The notes under the pieces: model-generated
What the model saw: the letters and a program-made list of their open reading frames with translations, nothing else
Told to the model about the DNA's origin: nothing
Databases searched by the model: none
Part shown: piece by piece, positions 44,628-54,716 of the stretch
How the letters are laid out: the number at the start of each line of letters is the position of its first letter
How positions within the stretch are numbered: the first letter of the stretch is position 1
Made by a program: the position numbers and the translations under genes
From: Thalassia testudinum
Lineage: Eukaryota; Streptophyta; Magnoliopsida; Alismatales; Hydrocharitaceae
NCBI GenBank assembly: GCA_037157565.1
Contig: JAZHRO010000022.1
Coordinates: 8,060,001 to 8,124,000 of the forward strand
DNA: 64,000 bases
Reading direction: 5' to 3'

Positions 44628-45349
44628 AAATGATGGTGTTGGATTTGCACACAAAAAGGTTCAGATTTTGGAAAACTCGTCGTCGTAGTTCCATTCATGA
44701 AAAAATCCATAGTTTAGATAAAATTTATATCCGAAACTCGAAATGTGAGTCCCGGGTCGAACATGGGGAGGCGAACGTTTGGTTTTATGAAATCCACGTT
44801 TCACTTTATTTCTTTTTGGTGTTTTATTTTTTTTTTTTTATAAAGGATGCAAACAAGATGGATCACAATATATGGAATCAAATATGATGTATTGCACAAA
44901 AGTCTATTACAATAACCTACGAAAGCATAAAAGATAGAGAGGTGAGAAGGAATCTCTCGAATCGGCTGTTCGGCAAGACGACGGAGGAGTTGAGGAGTGG
45001 GATGACGGAGGTGAGATACAGGAGGAGGCTAGGTAGAGGAATGCTTCACCGAGGCTCTGGAATGGAGGTGAGGAGGTGGAGGTGATCTGCTACTGGAATG
45101 GAGGTAGGAGGACGGCTCCAAGGTGACCTATTAAGGTGATGGGAGGAGGGACGAATATTTGGTGGGATAAAGGAATGCTACACTAATAGGAGGCCTTTGG
45201 AGCTTGAGAGTAAGCTCTAATGGAGCTTTGGTAGGCTACTAGAGCTTAGGAGTAGGTGGGAGTAGAGTAGGTAGAGATGAAGAGGAATGGGGGGTGTAGG
45301 GGTGTTTATATAGTGGTGGAATGGAGGTGGTTTGTGTGCACGAGCCTTT

Positions 45350-45420
45350 AGTGACATTTAAGACGTCGCTAAAGACCCACCAGAGACATCGCTAAAGACT
45401 CGCTAGACATGTCGCTAAAG
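45350..45420 (-). promoter_or_regulatory. Repeated GTCGCTAAAG words upstream of TATA in LTR2
   Basis: CCTTTAGTGAC, GACGTCGCTAAAG, GACATCGCTAAAG and CATGTCGCTAAAG follow one another within 70 bp, beginning about 45 bp upstream of the TATA box in the sense direction. Confidence 0.6.
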
Positions 45421-45827
45421 CATTCACGTGCCTTGGCTAGCGCTTGGAAGCTTGGCCGCAGCTGGAGTAGGGCACGGTGATCATCAGCCGTTGGATCAAG
45501 CGTGGATGGCTGTGATCATGAGAGGAGAACGCGCTCTCACCAGCTTTTGAAATCTGCACCACTGGCGTGTGCGTTGGCAGTTGTCGAATGATGCATTTCA
45601 CGACCAAGAATCACCCACAGATCGCGCGTGCCTTGTGTGATTGTGAAGATCTGACAACGGGCACAACTCCTAGTCACCTTAAATGCACGCCCCAAATGAC
45701 GCGCCTGCGATCTGGCATGCATCCTCATGTTTGTGGGTGGAGTCAGATCGAGCATGGAGAGTCTCAACCGCTCTATCAAGATCGAGCGGTCGAATTTCAT
45801 CTGGCACTATAACAGGCGACGTGGATT

Positions 45828-45890
45828 GCGGCTCAAACTCGCTCTCGTGGTTTGCGAGTGCTTGTCTTCACCGTTACGCCAAAGCGATGC
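45828..45890 (-). other. tRNA-like module in LTR2
   Basis: Minus strand CTTTGGCGTAACGGTGAAG, A-box TGGCGTAACGG (45871-45881), 30 nt later B-box GAGTTTGAGCC (45830-45840). Confidence 0.5.
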
Positions 45891-46268
45891 TTTGTCGAGT
45901 GGAGGGTGGTGCAGTCGCGTGTGCCTTGACCGTTGGATGAAGATCCAACGATCGAGGTGAGTCCTTGCTTGTCACCGGGCGCGATGGCTCAAGTGGGGGG
46001 GCATCCTGGATGGCACCACGTGGGCTATCCGTTTTCATCTTCTTGTAGAGGGTGCTATGGAGCTCTGATCGGGGTGATTTTCGTGTTGACGGACTACGAT
46101 CGTCCTCCAAATTCATCCGTATGGTCGGATTCTTCATCCAAAGCCTATAAAGATGTCGCACTACCTCCTAGCCATATAAAATGGAAGAATTAATGTGCAT
46201 AATACACAACTATCCTAAATGCCATGCAATGGATGTTATGAAGTATTTATAACATGATATGCAATGCT

Positions 46269-47904
46269 AGTTTGTGGCATAAATCGCGTAGAAAAGTAGT
46301 ACGTTGTAGTATAGCTCGAAATACGTCTCAAGCAAATAATTAACGAAACTGGTGAGTCCTGGTCGATCACAGGGAGTCAGAAAGAACTTTTGATTTCATG
46401 CGTTTGTTCCAAATATAAGAATCAAGTAATATAAAAAATCAATTACAATATTCACATCACAAAGAAATTGTATTTGATATATGCAATAGACTAAAAACAT
46501 TAATGTAAATAAATACTTATTGTAACAGAATTAGGGCACCACAAGTGGTCTGTGGTGGCCTTTTGGAGAGGTTAGGAAGAGCAGTAATGATCAGTGGGGG
46601 TGGCCCAACGGACGTTTCAGATGGAGGTGCAGAGATGGATGCAGAGAAGACGAGAAGAAGATGAAGAGAGAGAAGGTGTAGAAGGAGGAAGAAGAAATTC
46701 TAAAGAATGCCTTTCAAAGGGGGCCCTTAGGCCTCTTTTTATAGCTTTAATGAAGGGAATTTGGGGTATTTGGCCCCTTAAATCCATGCAAAGGCTTCAG
46801 GTTAATCAGATCTTTTGATCAGGAGATCAACGACTTTGATTAAGCCTTCCAAATCCTTCTTTTATCCTCGGTTTAAGCTTGTGCTACCATGTGGTAGCCT
46901 GTGCGTCCTTGTAACAAGATCTGATGGCTCCCACTCGCCTGCGCTCGCCCGCACACCCGTACGCCCACTGCTAGTCGCTCAAACGCACCTCAAGTCCTAA
47001 GGATTCTTAGCCGTTCGATCTCTCGATCGGACGGCTTAAAAAGCTCGCTCACTGCCCACTAAATCCTAATGTGCGTGCAATCGCGCGCGTCTGCATCCGA
47101 CGCTCCCACGCCGGCCACGTGTTCGCTGCCGATCCACCCGACGAAGATTCGGCAGTTGAATTTCATCTGCGGGCGCCCATCTCCTAATTGCGCTTAGTTC
47201 CCACGTCAATCACTGGCTATTAAGCGTGCTCTCCGCTATGTTACACATGCAGATTGTCGCTCTTTCCAAATAGCGTGCAGCTACCCTCAGCCGTTGGATG
47301 GGAATCCAACAGTTGAGATATCTCCTATGCGTGATGAGGCGGCTGGAGGCGGGCGACGTGGCTACATCGCAGCCGTTGGATGACCATCCAATGGCCTGTG
47401 GTTCTCCTTTCCAGATTGGGGCACGGTGAGGGGCGGCTGCGATGGCACCACGTGGCATCATCATGGCTATCCATCTTCTTCTCCTTGTATCTAATGATGT
47501 AGGCCTCCGATTAAGTTGATTTCTATGCCATTGGACTGCAAACGTCGATTCGAATCTATCCGTGTGATTAGATTGGTCATCTGAGTTCCGGATATTCTTC
47601 AATTTCCCCTTGACTCCTGCTTCTTCTGCAGACTCCCTAGGGTGCTATGAGAATTTGATTGTTGCGCTCTTGGAAGTGTTGGACTCCCGTTGTTATTCTG
47701 AATAGATCCATAAGGTTGGATCGGTCATCTACAACCCTGGATTACTCGCAATTAATAATACCTCTCAAATAGCACATTATTATGTATAAAACATATAAAT
47801 CATCTAAGATGCAAAGTACGATGTGTATGCATGCAGAATGCCCATGTTATGCTAGGTTCTACCTTAATTCAGGCGAATTAGGGCCTATAATTGCTGCTTA
47901 ATCA
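46269..47904 (-). mobile_element. Solo LTR S, duplication ATGCT
   Basis: 1636 bp inserted in LTR2 between two copies of ATGCT (46264-46268, 47905-47909). The left end reads AGTTTGTGG where TG is expected (likely one substitution); the right end is TTAATCA. Minus TATA box GCTATAAAAAGAGG (46732-46745), U5-type GGTCGATCACAGGGAG (46362-46377), and CCGTTGGATGACCATCCAATGG-like palindromes (47287-47400). A different family from O/P, Q and R but built from the same kinds of module. Confidence 0.78.
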
Positions 47905-47965
47905 ATGCTAAGCCTAGGAACTATCATAAATAAGCATTTCATCATGAATTCATGTGTGTTTATCA

Positions 47966-48433
47966 TACACCCAAGCTTACTTTTTGCTAGTCCCTAGCAA
48001 AAATCAACCTAAAGACTATGTATAAAAGTAGAATCAGGATTCGATTGCTTAGGGAAAATTTGTCAATTGCTTTAGAAAATCTCAACCCCAAGACCTAATT
48101 ATAAAAAATCAACAGTGTCCGAGTGTCTACCAGAATGCAGACCGCCCAAGCCCTCGCTTTATTTGAAAAGAGAAGATATACAATTCTTTTCTTGTTTTTT
48201 TTTAAGATGAAAAATAGGAAATTAATGTTACGGCTGACAAAAAGATTCATTAGAAATATCCACCCCCCCATGCTTAGCTAATGCAACATCCTCATTGTTA
48301 AAAATGAAAGCATGCAAGAGAGTAGAAGTGGAAGAATAGCACCTGGTCTCCGTGAAATTCTGGTTAGCTTGGAATAGTCTTTACACATGCTGAGTTTAGT
48401 GTCTTCAGCTAGGCAATGATTGGCCCGCGGTGG
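47966..48433 (-). other. INT2 polypurine tract and 3' non-coding region
   Basis: PPT decayed (minus GTAAGCTTGGGTGTA, 47966-47980). The internal second PPT is better kept: CATGGGGGGGTGGATA on the minus strand within 48252-48299. Conserved GGTCTGCATTCTGGTAGACA at about 48126-48145. No coding sequence. Confidence 0.6.
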
Positions 48434-49632
48434 TTAGAGTAAGGTAAGAGGAACCTTGTCCAAGATGAGTTTAGGGAGCACATGGTCAACAAAGGGTTTA
48501 AGACACTATTCGTTGACCTTGAAGAAATTACCCATCTTTGGGTCAGAGATTTTGACGACCCTGTTAGGGAAAATCCACTCAATAACGAATGAGCCATCCC
48601 ACTTAGACCTAATCTTATGGGGGAAGAGCTTTAGTCGAGAATCGAAAAGCTAGACCTTCTGGTTTGGCTCAAAGCTCCTACGTGAAATCATCTAGTCATG
48701 GAGAGCTTTGGTCCTTGCCTTATAGATTCTGGCATTTTCATAAGCATCATTTCTAAGCTCCTCCAACTCAGATAGTTGGAGTTTCCTGGTCTTCCTGGCC
48801 AAGTCTAGATCAAAATTACATTTTCTCATGGCCCAAAATGCCTGGTGTTCTAGCTCTACGGGTAAGTGACACGCCTTAACAAACACCAGAGGGAACAGAG
48901 ACATACCGATAGGCATTTTGTATGCCATACGATAGGCACAAAGAGCATCATCTAGCTTTTGGGTCCAATCCTTACTATCAGGCCTTACAATTTCTGCAAA
49001 ATGTTTTTGATCTCTCAATTGGAGACCTCGGTCTGCCCGTTTGTCTAAGGTTGGTAGGGTGTCGAAATCCGATGATTCATGATATATTTCCCTAATAAAT
49101 TCTGAAACTGGGCATGAGTGAAATGCGTGCCACCATCATTGATAATCGCCCAAGGAATCCCAAATCGACTGAAGATATTCCTCTTCACAAAATCGATGAC
49201 CACCTTGTGGCCATTGGTCTGGGTGGCGATTGCTTCAATCCATTTGGATACGTAATCAACAGCGACGGTGTATACTGGTGTCCAAATGAAGGAGGAAAAG
49301 AACCCATGAAGTCGATGCCCCAAATGTCGAAAATTTCAACGAAAAGTATTGGGTTTAGGGGCATCATATCCCTCTTAGCCACTTTCCCGAGTGTGTAGCA
49401 TCGGGTGTACAACTTTGAGAATTCCTAAGCATCCTTAAATAATGACAACTAATAAAATCCATATTACAAGATTTTTGCTGCCATCTTTTTCCCAGAAAAG
49501 TGTCCACCACACGTAGATGTATGGCAGAACTCAAGTTTACTATGGAACTCAATTTCCAGGATGCATCAAAGAATAATCTGGTCTACGCTGATGCGGTATA
49601 GCTCGAGATCATCCCAAAAATAATATTTGGCC
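48434..49632 (-). pseudogene. INT2 integrase
   Basis: Ends at a TAA at 48434-48436. Blocks: zinc-binding segment with stops TAA and TAG in AAKIL*YGFY* (about 49440-49500), catalytic core [16 protein letters not shown] and [28 protein letters not shown] with [13 protein letters not shown] (49045-49412), TPYQP then TAG then TNGQTEVSN then TGA (about 49015-49060), [22 protein letters not shown] (48692-49018). Stops at former Gln, Trp and Arg codons agree with C-to-T changes. Non-functional. Confidence 0.82.
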
Positions 49633-51096
49633 TCAGACACAAGTCTGTCCTGTTGTTGTTTGGTCCAATCCCTGGAGGATTTGACCAACGGCCAAATAAT
49701 TGACGATATCCACAAACCAGATGGTTCGGACACCCGAGACTGTAAGGATAGTCTCATCTGGGAAAGTGTTTGAAATAGGGATATCCGGATGAGGGGAATC
49801 AATTTGGATTCTCGAGAGGTGATCCGCCACTACATTTTGTGCCCCGACTTTATCCCTGATTTCAAGACCAAATTCTTGAAGTAATGGAATCCAGTGGATA
49901 AGCCGGGGCTTGGCATCCTTTTTGGCCAAGAGATGTTTCAAGATCGAGTGGTTGGTATAAATGATTATATGAGAACCTAAAAGATAAGCCCTGAATTTTT
50001 CTAAAGCAAAAACTAAAGCTAGCAATTCTTTTTCAGTAACAGTGTAGTTCCTCTGGACCTTGTCTAGAGTCTTGCTAGAGTAGTAAATCACAGAGGGATT
50101 TTTCTCAATCTTCTGACCCAGGATAGCCTTGACGGCATAATCAGATGCATCAACCATAATCTCAAATGGGGCTCTCCAGACTGGTGGTTGCAACACCAGG
50201 GCACAGGTGACTGCCGTTTTTAATAAATCAAATGCCTTACGCCATCATTCATCAAACTCGAACGGCGTGTCTTTGGCCAAAAGTTACTCAAGGGTCGAGC
50301 AACCTTCGAGAAGTCCTTAATGAATCTTCTCTAAAATCCCACATGCCAAAGGAAAGAGAAAACTTGTTTTACAGATGTGGTTGGAGGAAGTCTAGAGATA
50401 GCATCCACCTTAGCCTTATCAACCTCAATACCCTGATTGGTAACCACATGACCTAGGACATTGCCCTCCCGAGTCATAAAATGACCCTTTTCCCAGCTAA
50501 GGACCAGCTGTGTCTTGATGCATCTCTGGAGGATCAATTCCAAGTTAGTTAGGCAGGACTCAAAAGAATCTCCGAGGATGGAGAAATCATCCATGAACAC
50601 CTCAAGACAATGTCCCACCATGTCAAAAAAGATGGCCAGCATGCACCTTTGAAAAGTTGCGAGTGCATTGCAAAGCCCGAACTGCATTCTACGGAATGCA
50701 AAGGTTTCGTAGGGACAGGTGAAAGTTGTCTTTTCATGGTCTTCAGGATGGATAGGGACTTGGTTATATCCCGAATAACCGTCTAAGAAGCAAAAATATT
50801 TGCCTAGCTAACCTTTCCAGGATTTGATCGATGAATGGCAAGGGAAAGTGATCCTTTTTGGTGGTTGTGTTCAGCTTCCTATTATCAATATAGACTCTCC
50901 AAGTTTAAGCTGAACGAGTGGTGAAGATTTCCCCTTTCTCGTTAGTCGTAACGGTTATTCCCACCTTCTTGCATACAATCTGAATGAGGCTAACCCACGA
51001 ACTATCCGAGATTTGGTATATAATTCTAGCATTGAGCCGCTTGATTAACTCCTTCTTCACCACTTCTCGTATGTTCGCGTTTAGTCTCCTTTGCAT
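49633..51096 (-). pseudogene. INT2 RT and RNase H
   Basis: RNase H block open over 187 codons (49633-50196): [65 protein letters not shown]; Asp of TDHS is Asn. RT block 50331-50687: LCNALATFQRCMLAIFFDMV, EVFMDDFSILGDSF. RT N-terminal part 50905-51096. A 2 bp deletion at about 50795-50805 shifts RT, as in INT1. A TAA stands in the SA-TW segment before CIDYRK. Confidence 0.85.
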
Positions 51097-51180
51097 TTCG
51101 GGAGAAGGGCGGGATCCATCTTCTATGAAAATACGATGATTAAAATAAGATGACTCTATCCCCCTAAGGTCATGGATGGT

Positions 51181-52485
51181 CTAAGCAATTGCCTCCTTGT
51201 TGTTCTTAAGGACCTTAATCAACCTCGATTCTTGCTCCATAGTAAAATCAGCACTAATAATCATATGGAGCGTGTTCTCAAGTCCTAAGAATTCGTATTT
51301 CAAATTTTTAGCCAATGGTTTCAATTCAAGCTGAGGTGGGTTTAGTATAGAAGGTAGGGAAAATGTTGATGAAGATTCATCAGGACGATCCAGTGGAAGA
51401 GACTGGGAATGAACAAAATCAACAGCCTCTTCAAAATGTGGCAGGTCTGTCAAGGAGGGTTGTGGGTTGGGTTCATTAAAGTTGGTGGAGTCCTCGAGTT
51501 CACTGATCGTCATACAACTCTCAAAATCATGACCCTCACGCTCCTCAATGAATCCATAATCATCAAATCCTCTTATCTCCTTAAAAATATCAAGAGTTAG
51601 CTTCTTATTCCCAAAGGAGATCTCCATACTACCGCTCTCACAGTTTATGTTGGCCTTGGCCATAGCTAGGAACGGGTGCCCCAGAATGATGGCCGTGTTC
51701 CTCAAATCGTTAGGTACATCCATGTCAAGGACCAGGTAATCTACAGGAAAATAGAAATCCTTGACCTTGACGATTACATCCTCAATAATGCCCTTCGGTG
51801 TGGTGACCGAGCAGTCTGCTAATTGTAGCGTTACTAAGGTTGGCCTAAGTTTGCCTAACCCAAACCTCTCGTAAAGAGAAGTCGGGATTTGGTTGATGGA
51901 TGCACCTAGATCCAACAGTACCCTATCAAAAGTGTATTCCCCAATAATGCATGAAATCAAGGGGACACCAGGATCTTCCTTGTTTTGAGGAAGGTGACGC
52001 AGGATCACAGAACTTGCCTGCTGAGAGAGAATCACCTTTCTCGGAGTGGGTTTTCTCGGCTTACGCTTTTGGGTACATAGTTCTTTCAAAAATTTAGCGT
52101 AAGTCGGGATATGGTTAATAGCATCGAGGAGTGGAATATGGATCTCTACGCTTTTGAATAAATTTAGTAGCTCCTCGTTACTATCTAAGGTTTTCTTCTT
52201 CTTGGTTTTCAATAGGGCTTTAGGGAACGGGATGTGGGTAGTTTCTTCAATTTCCGATCCTTGGGCCTTATTGTCTTCTTCAATCTCCCCCTTCTCTCTC
52301 TCAAGCTCCCCAAGGTTTTGGCTTCTAGAAGGTAATTCAAGGTCTTGGGTCAGCTTTCCACTTCTCAAGGTGATGGAGTTTGCAGGGGCATATGGGTTCA
52401 GGTCTTGAGGTGGGTTAGTGAAGATTGGAGGGACTTGATTGGTCATGTAACCAAAAGAAGAAGAGGAGGGACCTTGCTCAATCAC
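51181..52485 (-). CDS. INT2 gag C-terminus, protease and linker (open fragment)
   Basis: 434 codons open on the minus strand, the longest undamaged piece of this part of gag-pol here. Order: ANSITLRSGK (res. 35-44), THIPFPKALLK (83-93), IPLLDAINHIPTYAKFLKELCTQKRK (117-142), VILSQQASSVIL (151-162), protease LLDLGASIN (190-198, Asp192), IIEDVIVKVKDFYFP (233-247), LVLDMDVPNDLRN (251-263), IILGHPFLA (266-274), linker LELKPLAKNLKYEFLG and IISADFTMEQESRLIKVL near the end. The frame opens after a TAG at a former Gln codon and its first codon is GTG, so this is not a natural start. It ends at a TAG at 51181. Confidence 0.88.
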   Translation of the reverse strand: MIEQGPSSSSFGYMTNQVPPIFTNPPQDLNPYAPANSITLRSGKLTQDLELPSRSQNLGELEREKGEIEEDNKAQGSEIEETTHIPFPKALLKTKKKKTLDSNEELLNLFKSVEIHIPLLDAINHIPTYAKFLKELCTQKRKPRKPTPRKVILSQQASSVILRHLPQNKEDPGVPLISCIIGEYTFDRVLLDLGASINQIPTSLYERFGLGKLRPTLVTLQLADCSVTTPKGIIEDVIVKVKDFYFPVDYLVLDMDVPNDLRNTAIILGHPFLAMAKANINCESGSMEISFGNKKLTLDIFKEIRGFDDYGFIEEREGHDFESCMTISELEDSTNFNEPNPQPSLTDLPHFEEAVDFVHSQSLPLDRPDESSSTFSLPSILNPPQLELKPLAKNLKYEFLGLENTLHMIISADFTMEQESRLIKVLKNNKEAIA

Positions 52486-53841
52486 CTAAGCATGTGTGTA
52501 TGGGTCCCTTTGATTCCCATACCCTTAGGCTCCATTGCCCTGATTTTGCACATTGCACAGGTTGGGTACGAGTTGGGATGGTAGAGATCCGGGTTGTTAG
52601 GTGTTAGCAATTAACCCGAATTGCAAGTTATCCAATGATATCTTCAGTTGTTACATCAGCTGAAGCATGGACCCTCGGCATTTCCACCATCTGCCGATTT
52701 AAATCAGCCTACCCTGCAGATTGTTGGGCTTTCCAAGATGGTTGAGTAACTGATCTCGGGGGCAACTGGGTGTATATTTTAGCCTGACCCATAGGTCTTT
52801 TAGATGCATAGTTGCTGGGTCGTGTTTGAGTCTGTTGCCCTGGACTTTTTTAGAAGTTAAGGTGGTTCCTCCAACCTGAGTTATAAGTATTGGAATACGG
52901 GTTGGGCCTAGCATTCTTCTGCATTGCATATGCATCCTCATAGGATGAAGATGGAGCGAAGGAAGGATAAAAAAAACTAGGATCAAAGGCCCCAGTTTGG
53001 AACCCATAAGGTTCCAAGAAATCCTGGCTCACAGGTTGAGCCGATTAAAGTTGGTTCACGAACTCCGCCCTGTGGGAGCTTGTGAGGAATGGAATCTCGA
53101 CTTATGGGACTGAGTAGGTGTAGAAGTGTTTCCCAAATTCCTAGACATCCATTCTTCCTTTCTTTTAGCAACCAAGTCCATTTTATCAAGCTTATTACAA
53201 ATCAATTCCATGTCAAATGAATGAGAATCCTGGATCTGATTAGCATTTGACCTGGGTTGTTGGGACTGGTTGAAAGCATCCATTAAGGCATGATTAACTG
53301 AAATCTCACTCATTTCCTCAAACGAGTCGTATGCGCTATCTACATCCCTGTTGAGGAAATTATCTCCGCAGGAAGCATCCATGTGATTACGAAGTTGTTC
53401 AACCAACCAGTGATAGAAAATCTGCATGAGTTGACATTTTGGCACCTCGTGGTGTGGACAATTCCTAAAACATTCATGGAATCGCTCCTAGGCACCATGA
53501 AACTGTTCCCCTAGCCATTGAGCGAAAGTGGTAATCGCCCGTCGTAAGGCATTGGTCCGTCCAGTTGGGAAGAATTTCTTCAGGAAAGCCGACTTAAGAG
53601 TAGCCCATGTTTCTATCGGCCTTTCAATGGTACGGTACCAATGTGCAACCTTATCCCTAAGAGAGTGAGGAAAGAGCCTCATGATCATTTGCTCTTCGTT
53701 CACATTCCTTGCTTTGGTGGTCTGAACCAAAGTGGTCACATCCTCCAGGTGCTGGAATGGGTCCTTCGAGCCAAGCCCATGGAAATGCTTAATCAAACTT
53801 AAGACTTGGGGCTTAATTTCTATGTCTCTTGCGGGAATCAT
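52486..53841 (-). pseudogene. INT2 gag, N-terminus deleted
   Basis: Capsid core 53488-53841: IEIKPQVLSLIKHFHGLGSKDPFQHLEDVTTLVQTTKARNVNEEQMIMRLFPHSLRDKVAHWYRTIERPIETWATLKSAFLKKFFPTGRTNALRR. A Trp codon after QFHGA is TAG. Second half 53056-53445: QIFYHWLVEQLRNHMDASCGDNFLNRDVDSAYDSFEEMSE. Compared with INT1 the sequence jumps at 53850 from the start of the capsid core to leader, losing about 460 bp including the gag start. Confidence 0.82.
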
Positions 53842-54716
53842 GACACCTCCAGTTCCTAGTGTACCCCCGAGCCACTGTCGTTTGACGCTACTCCCCTAGC
53901 TAGACATCTGATTGACTAGTATAAGTAGGTTAATCGTGAACAATCTCAATCTGGATCTCGATGAGCAAACCAATCCTTAAGGCCAACGTCTAATCAATTT
54001 TAGTTAGGCTTAGGATATTGGTGCTTCTGGAATATGATGGGCCCTTAATGGATTGTCCCCTTAATGATTTGTTTGAGTATGTGTATATGCACAACCAAAA
54101 TGTTTTCAAGCAAGATTATTAAGGATGAGGTGAATTTTAGGGCTTGAATCTTGCTTAGTAGCTTTTAGGATTCAAATATTAGGTATATTCAACAAAGTTT
54201 TGTGAGGCAAACCAAGTTTGGAAAGCACGAGTTCGAGTGTTTTTCCTTTATAAATCAAGAAAATATGGAGCGCTTGGCTTGACCTAAATATTGAATCCTA
54301 TCGGGCAGCTACAAAATGAATCAATTTTAAATTGGGTTGTGCGGCCCAAACAATTCAATCAATCGGCCCAAATGCACCACCGATTAAGGCACACAGAAAG
54401 GTGATTAACCTAATTTGATTTCTACTTCTTTATGTGTTGAATTGGTGTACTGGTTCCACAGGTCGAAATCCCGGTTGAGTAGATGAAAATCAAGTCAGGT
54501 TATATGCCTCAAATGTGGGTGTATAAAGTGTGTATATTGATTCGTCCCATAGAAAGTATCTTTTTGTTTTTTTTTATAAAATGCAGGGGTGAGATGGGTA
54601 GAGGTGGCAAACAAGTCAACCAAAGTCTATCCTAGGGTTTATGCAGGCACCTAAGTAGATTTCATCTTGGTTATGAGTATGGTGAAATGAAAATAGTGGG
54701 GAGGATGTGGGGGGCA

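Larger units (their letters stand above)
44631..47965 (-). repeat. LTR2 of the R array (split by solo LTR S)
   Basis: Starts TGATGGTGTTGG, ends TGTTTATCA. About 1.69 kb net of insertion S (46269-47904). TATA box at 45302-45313. Four copies of GAC-TCGCTAAAG-like words upstream (45350-45420). tRNA-like module 45828-45890. G-box block GATGGCACCACGTGG (46011-46025). The PBS lies to its left and the PPT of INT2 to its right: a shared LTR. Confidence 0.88.
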
